Origin: an uncultured bacterium
Lineage (GTDB): Bacteria; Patescibacteriota; Minisyncoccia; Spechtbacterales; HO2-43-30
Length of the DNA: 6,243 nucleotides
Direction: 5' to 3'
NCBI GenBank assembly: GCA_913054525.1
Contig: CAJXHR010000041.1
Coordinates: forward strand, 1-6,243
The notes under the pieces were generated by a model. It saw nothing but the letters and a program-made list of their open reading frames with translations, was not told where the DNA came from and did not search any database. Shown here piece by piece: positions 5,076-6,243 of this stretch. Position 1 is the first letter of the stretch; each line of letters begins with the position of its first letter. Made by a program: the position numbers and the translations under genes.

Positions 5076-6243
5076 CTATTCCTCTATACTTCCAGCAGAC
5101 ATTCGCTTCTGTGAAGTCCAGGTGGACATCGCGGTATTTATTTTATCCCTGTCCACTGTTTTATCTATATGGCTTACAAAAAGTTCATTTATAAACTCTC
5201 TTGCAACACTTTCGGGATTTGCGGTTGCTTTTTCCCCGGCCTTCATTTGGCTTAATTTATATGCGCAGCGGCGAAGATCACGACCGGTAATCGGCTGGCT
5301 CACGTCCAGCTCCTTGCTCTTTAGGGTATTCTCAAATTTTCTTACAAAAAACCCTCTCAATTTATCCGCAAACTGGACAAGCGAAAGGATAGTATCTATA
5401 TCAAATTTTTGCTCCCCTGTCGGATCTTCAGCTTTGTTATCAATACCGTTTACATACTTGTCCCACATTTGTACGAATTCGTTACTATTCAAATCCGAAT
5501 CGTATGTAAGCTCGTGCAGGGAATCCACCTCCCGCGCGATACGAAGGGCTTCCGATGCCGTGTACGCCGGATTTGAGTTTGTATCATCGGGACCCGCCTC
5601 GCGCATGAGATTAGGATAGCCAATTTCAATATCAACCATACGGCTTCGTGTGGCAAGCTGCGGATCGAATGTGCCGGGATATCCCGGATTCATGGAACCG
5701 ACAAGTAGCACACTGGGGTCCGCCTTAATGACTTTCCCTGAACTTGTCTTTAGGGTTAAAGCCCGCTTTTCGTCCATCAGGGAGTGTAAAAATACCTGCG
5801 CCTGCTCCGGCATGGAGTTTATCTCATTAAAGTATACAATCCCGCCGGGAGTCGTAATCCCGTTAAGCACCGCAGAAGGCACTTTTACGGTCTGGGATGC
5901 CCCATCCTTGGACTCAAGAGCAACATCTTCTGAAAGTTCAAATTCCGTAGTCCACTTTGAGCAATCCGTGGCAAAATATGGCCGGTTTGTACGGGCAGCA
6001 AACATCTTTACGGCGACATCCTTTCCGGTTCCTGCGTGCCCCTTTAGGTTGAGCAGTCCCTCATGCAAAGTAAGCTGCATCTGAAAGACTTGTGCCATCT
6101 TTTCGAGGTTTTTTTCGGTTTCGCCGTCCACCACCCAGTGGCTCTGCCACTCGGGAACAAACCCCTTACCATTTGTTTCTTCGATTTGGGGCTCGCCTGC
6201 TACCTGATCAACTCGCTTCAGCAGACTGATATTATGCTCGGCA
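5076..6243 (-). CDS. MoxR/CobS-like AAA+ ATPase (start beyond right edge)
   Basis: About 388 residues are visible. The reading frame runs open to the window edge, so the GTG at 6132-6134 is probably not the true start: residues such as RVDQVAGEPQIEE and GFVPEWQSHW precede it in frame. AAA+ landmarks in order are Walker A GHAGTGKD (6018-6041), Walker B IVYFNEIN with NE at 5823-5828, an MDEKRAL segment, sensor 1 GSMNPGYPGTFDP, an arginine-finger-like LATRSRM, and a C-terminal lid with a sensor-2-like ITGRDLRR. The order and the downstream VWA protein point to the MoxR/AAA_5 group, whose members act as ATP-driven chaperones on VWA partners. Two key positions are odd: Asp replaces the Ser/Thr after the Walker A Lys, and Asn replaces the Walker B Asp, while the catalytic Glu remains. 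It is soluble, with no membrane segment. CobS-like or GvpN/NorQ-like membership is possible; the general class is secure. Confidence 0.85.
   Translation of the reverse strand, partial: AEHNISLLKRVDQVAGEPQIEETNGKGFVPEWQSHWVVDGETEKNLEKMAQVFQMQLTLHEGLLNLKGHAGTGKDVAVKMFAARTNRPYFATDCSKWTTEFELSEDVALESKDGASQTVKVPSAVLNGITTPGGIVYFNEINSMPEQAQVFLHSLMDEKRALTLKTSSGKVIKADPSVLLVGSMNPGYPGTFDPQLATRSRMVDIEIGYPNLMREAGPDDTNSNPAYTASEALRIAREVDSLHELTYDSDLNSNEFVQMWDKYVNGIDNKAEDPTGEQKFDIDTILSLVQFADKLRGFFVRKFENTLKSKELDVSQPITGRDLRRCAYKLSQMKAGEKATANPESVAREFINELFVSHIDKTVDRDKINTAMSTWTSQKRMSAGSIEE
5081..5085 (-). promoter_or_regulatory. Weak ribosome binding site of the transglutaminase-VWA gene
   Basis: The minus strand reads AGAGG inside the last codons of the ATPase gene, 12 nt before the ATG at 5066-5068. 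That spacing is longer than usual, so start of this gene may depend on ribosomes finishing the ATPase 7 nt upstream. No closer Shine-Dalgarno match is present. Confidence 0.45.

Noticed and set aside
5011..5619. Open frame of about 200 codons on the plus strand
   Set aside because: It is antisense to the ATPase and the start of the VWA gene, with no recognisable motif; a shadow of the coding strand.
1955..6243. CobS-CobT cobaltochelatase pair
   Set aside because: The ATPase-plus-VWA layout is similar, but the VWA protein carries a transglutaminase domain and no CobN-like or cobalamin gene is in view. Walker motifs also differ from CobS.
1..6243. CRISPR arrays, tRNA or rRNA genes, insertion sequences
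   Set aside because: No regularly spaced repeats, cloverleaf-like segments or transposase motifs were seen on either strand.

Overview
The window reads almost entirely on the minus strand, so gene order runs from the right edge to the left. In that order it holds: (1) a MoxR-like AAA+ ATPase whose start lies beyond the right edge; (2) a 1037-residue soluble protein that joins a transglutaminase-like Cys-His-Asp domain, a long acidic/coiled-coil linker and a C-terminal von Willebrand A (VWA) domain with an intact MIDAS; (3) a short broken remnant of a ComEC/Rec2 competence membrane protein; (4) a divergent tubulin/FtsZ-superfamily GTPase with its own promoter and a strong Shine-Dalgarno site; (5) the first 41 residues of a single-pass membrane protein, cut by the left edge.

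The organism is a bacterium. Shine-Dalgarno sites and a sigma70-like promoter are visible. The ComEC remnant has the wording I associate with Patescibacteria (Candidate Phyla Radiation, for example Parcubacteria). That placement is an inference from protein style and is only moderately secure.

Layout: 5076-6243 ATPase; 7-nt gap; 1955-5068 transglutaminase-VWA protein; 71 nt without a gene; 1567-1883 ComEC remnant in two frames; 1419-1566 intergenic with the promoter of the tubulin-like gene; 126-1418 tubulin-like GTPase; 2-nt gap; 1-123 membrane protein start. The first two genes form one tight transcription unit and the last two form a second.

Working model: MoxR-type ATPases usually act on or with VWA proteins as chaperone-like remodelling pairs. 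Here such a pair sits beside a tubulin-like GTPase, which is expected to polymerise, and a membrane-anchored protein translated right after it. I recall published genome-context work (Makarova and Koonin, 2010) proposing a membrane-remodelling system built from a divergent FtsZ-like family and a VWA protein. This locus may be a relative of that system, with an AAA+ ATPase and a transglutaminase-VWA fusion as distinctive parts. The ATPase has unusual Walker motifs (Asp after the Walker A Lys, Asn in place of the Walker B Asp). The ComEC remnant carries a large internal deletion and a frame break located exactly at a -1 slippery heptamer.
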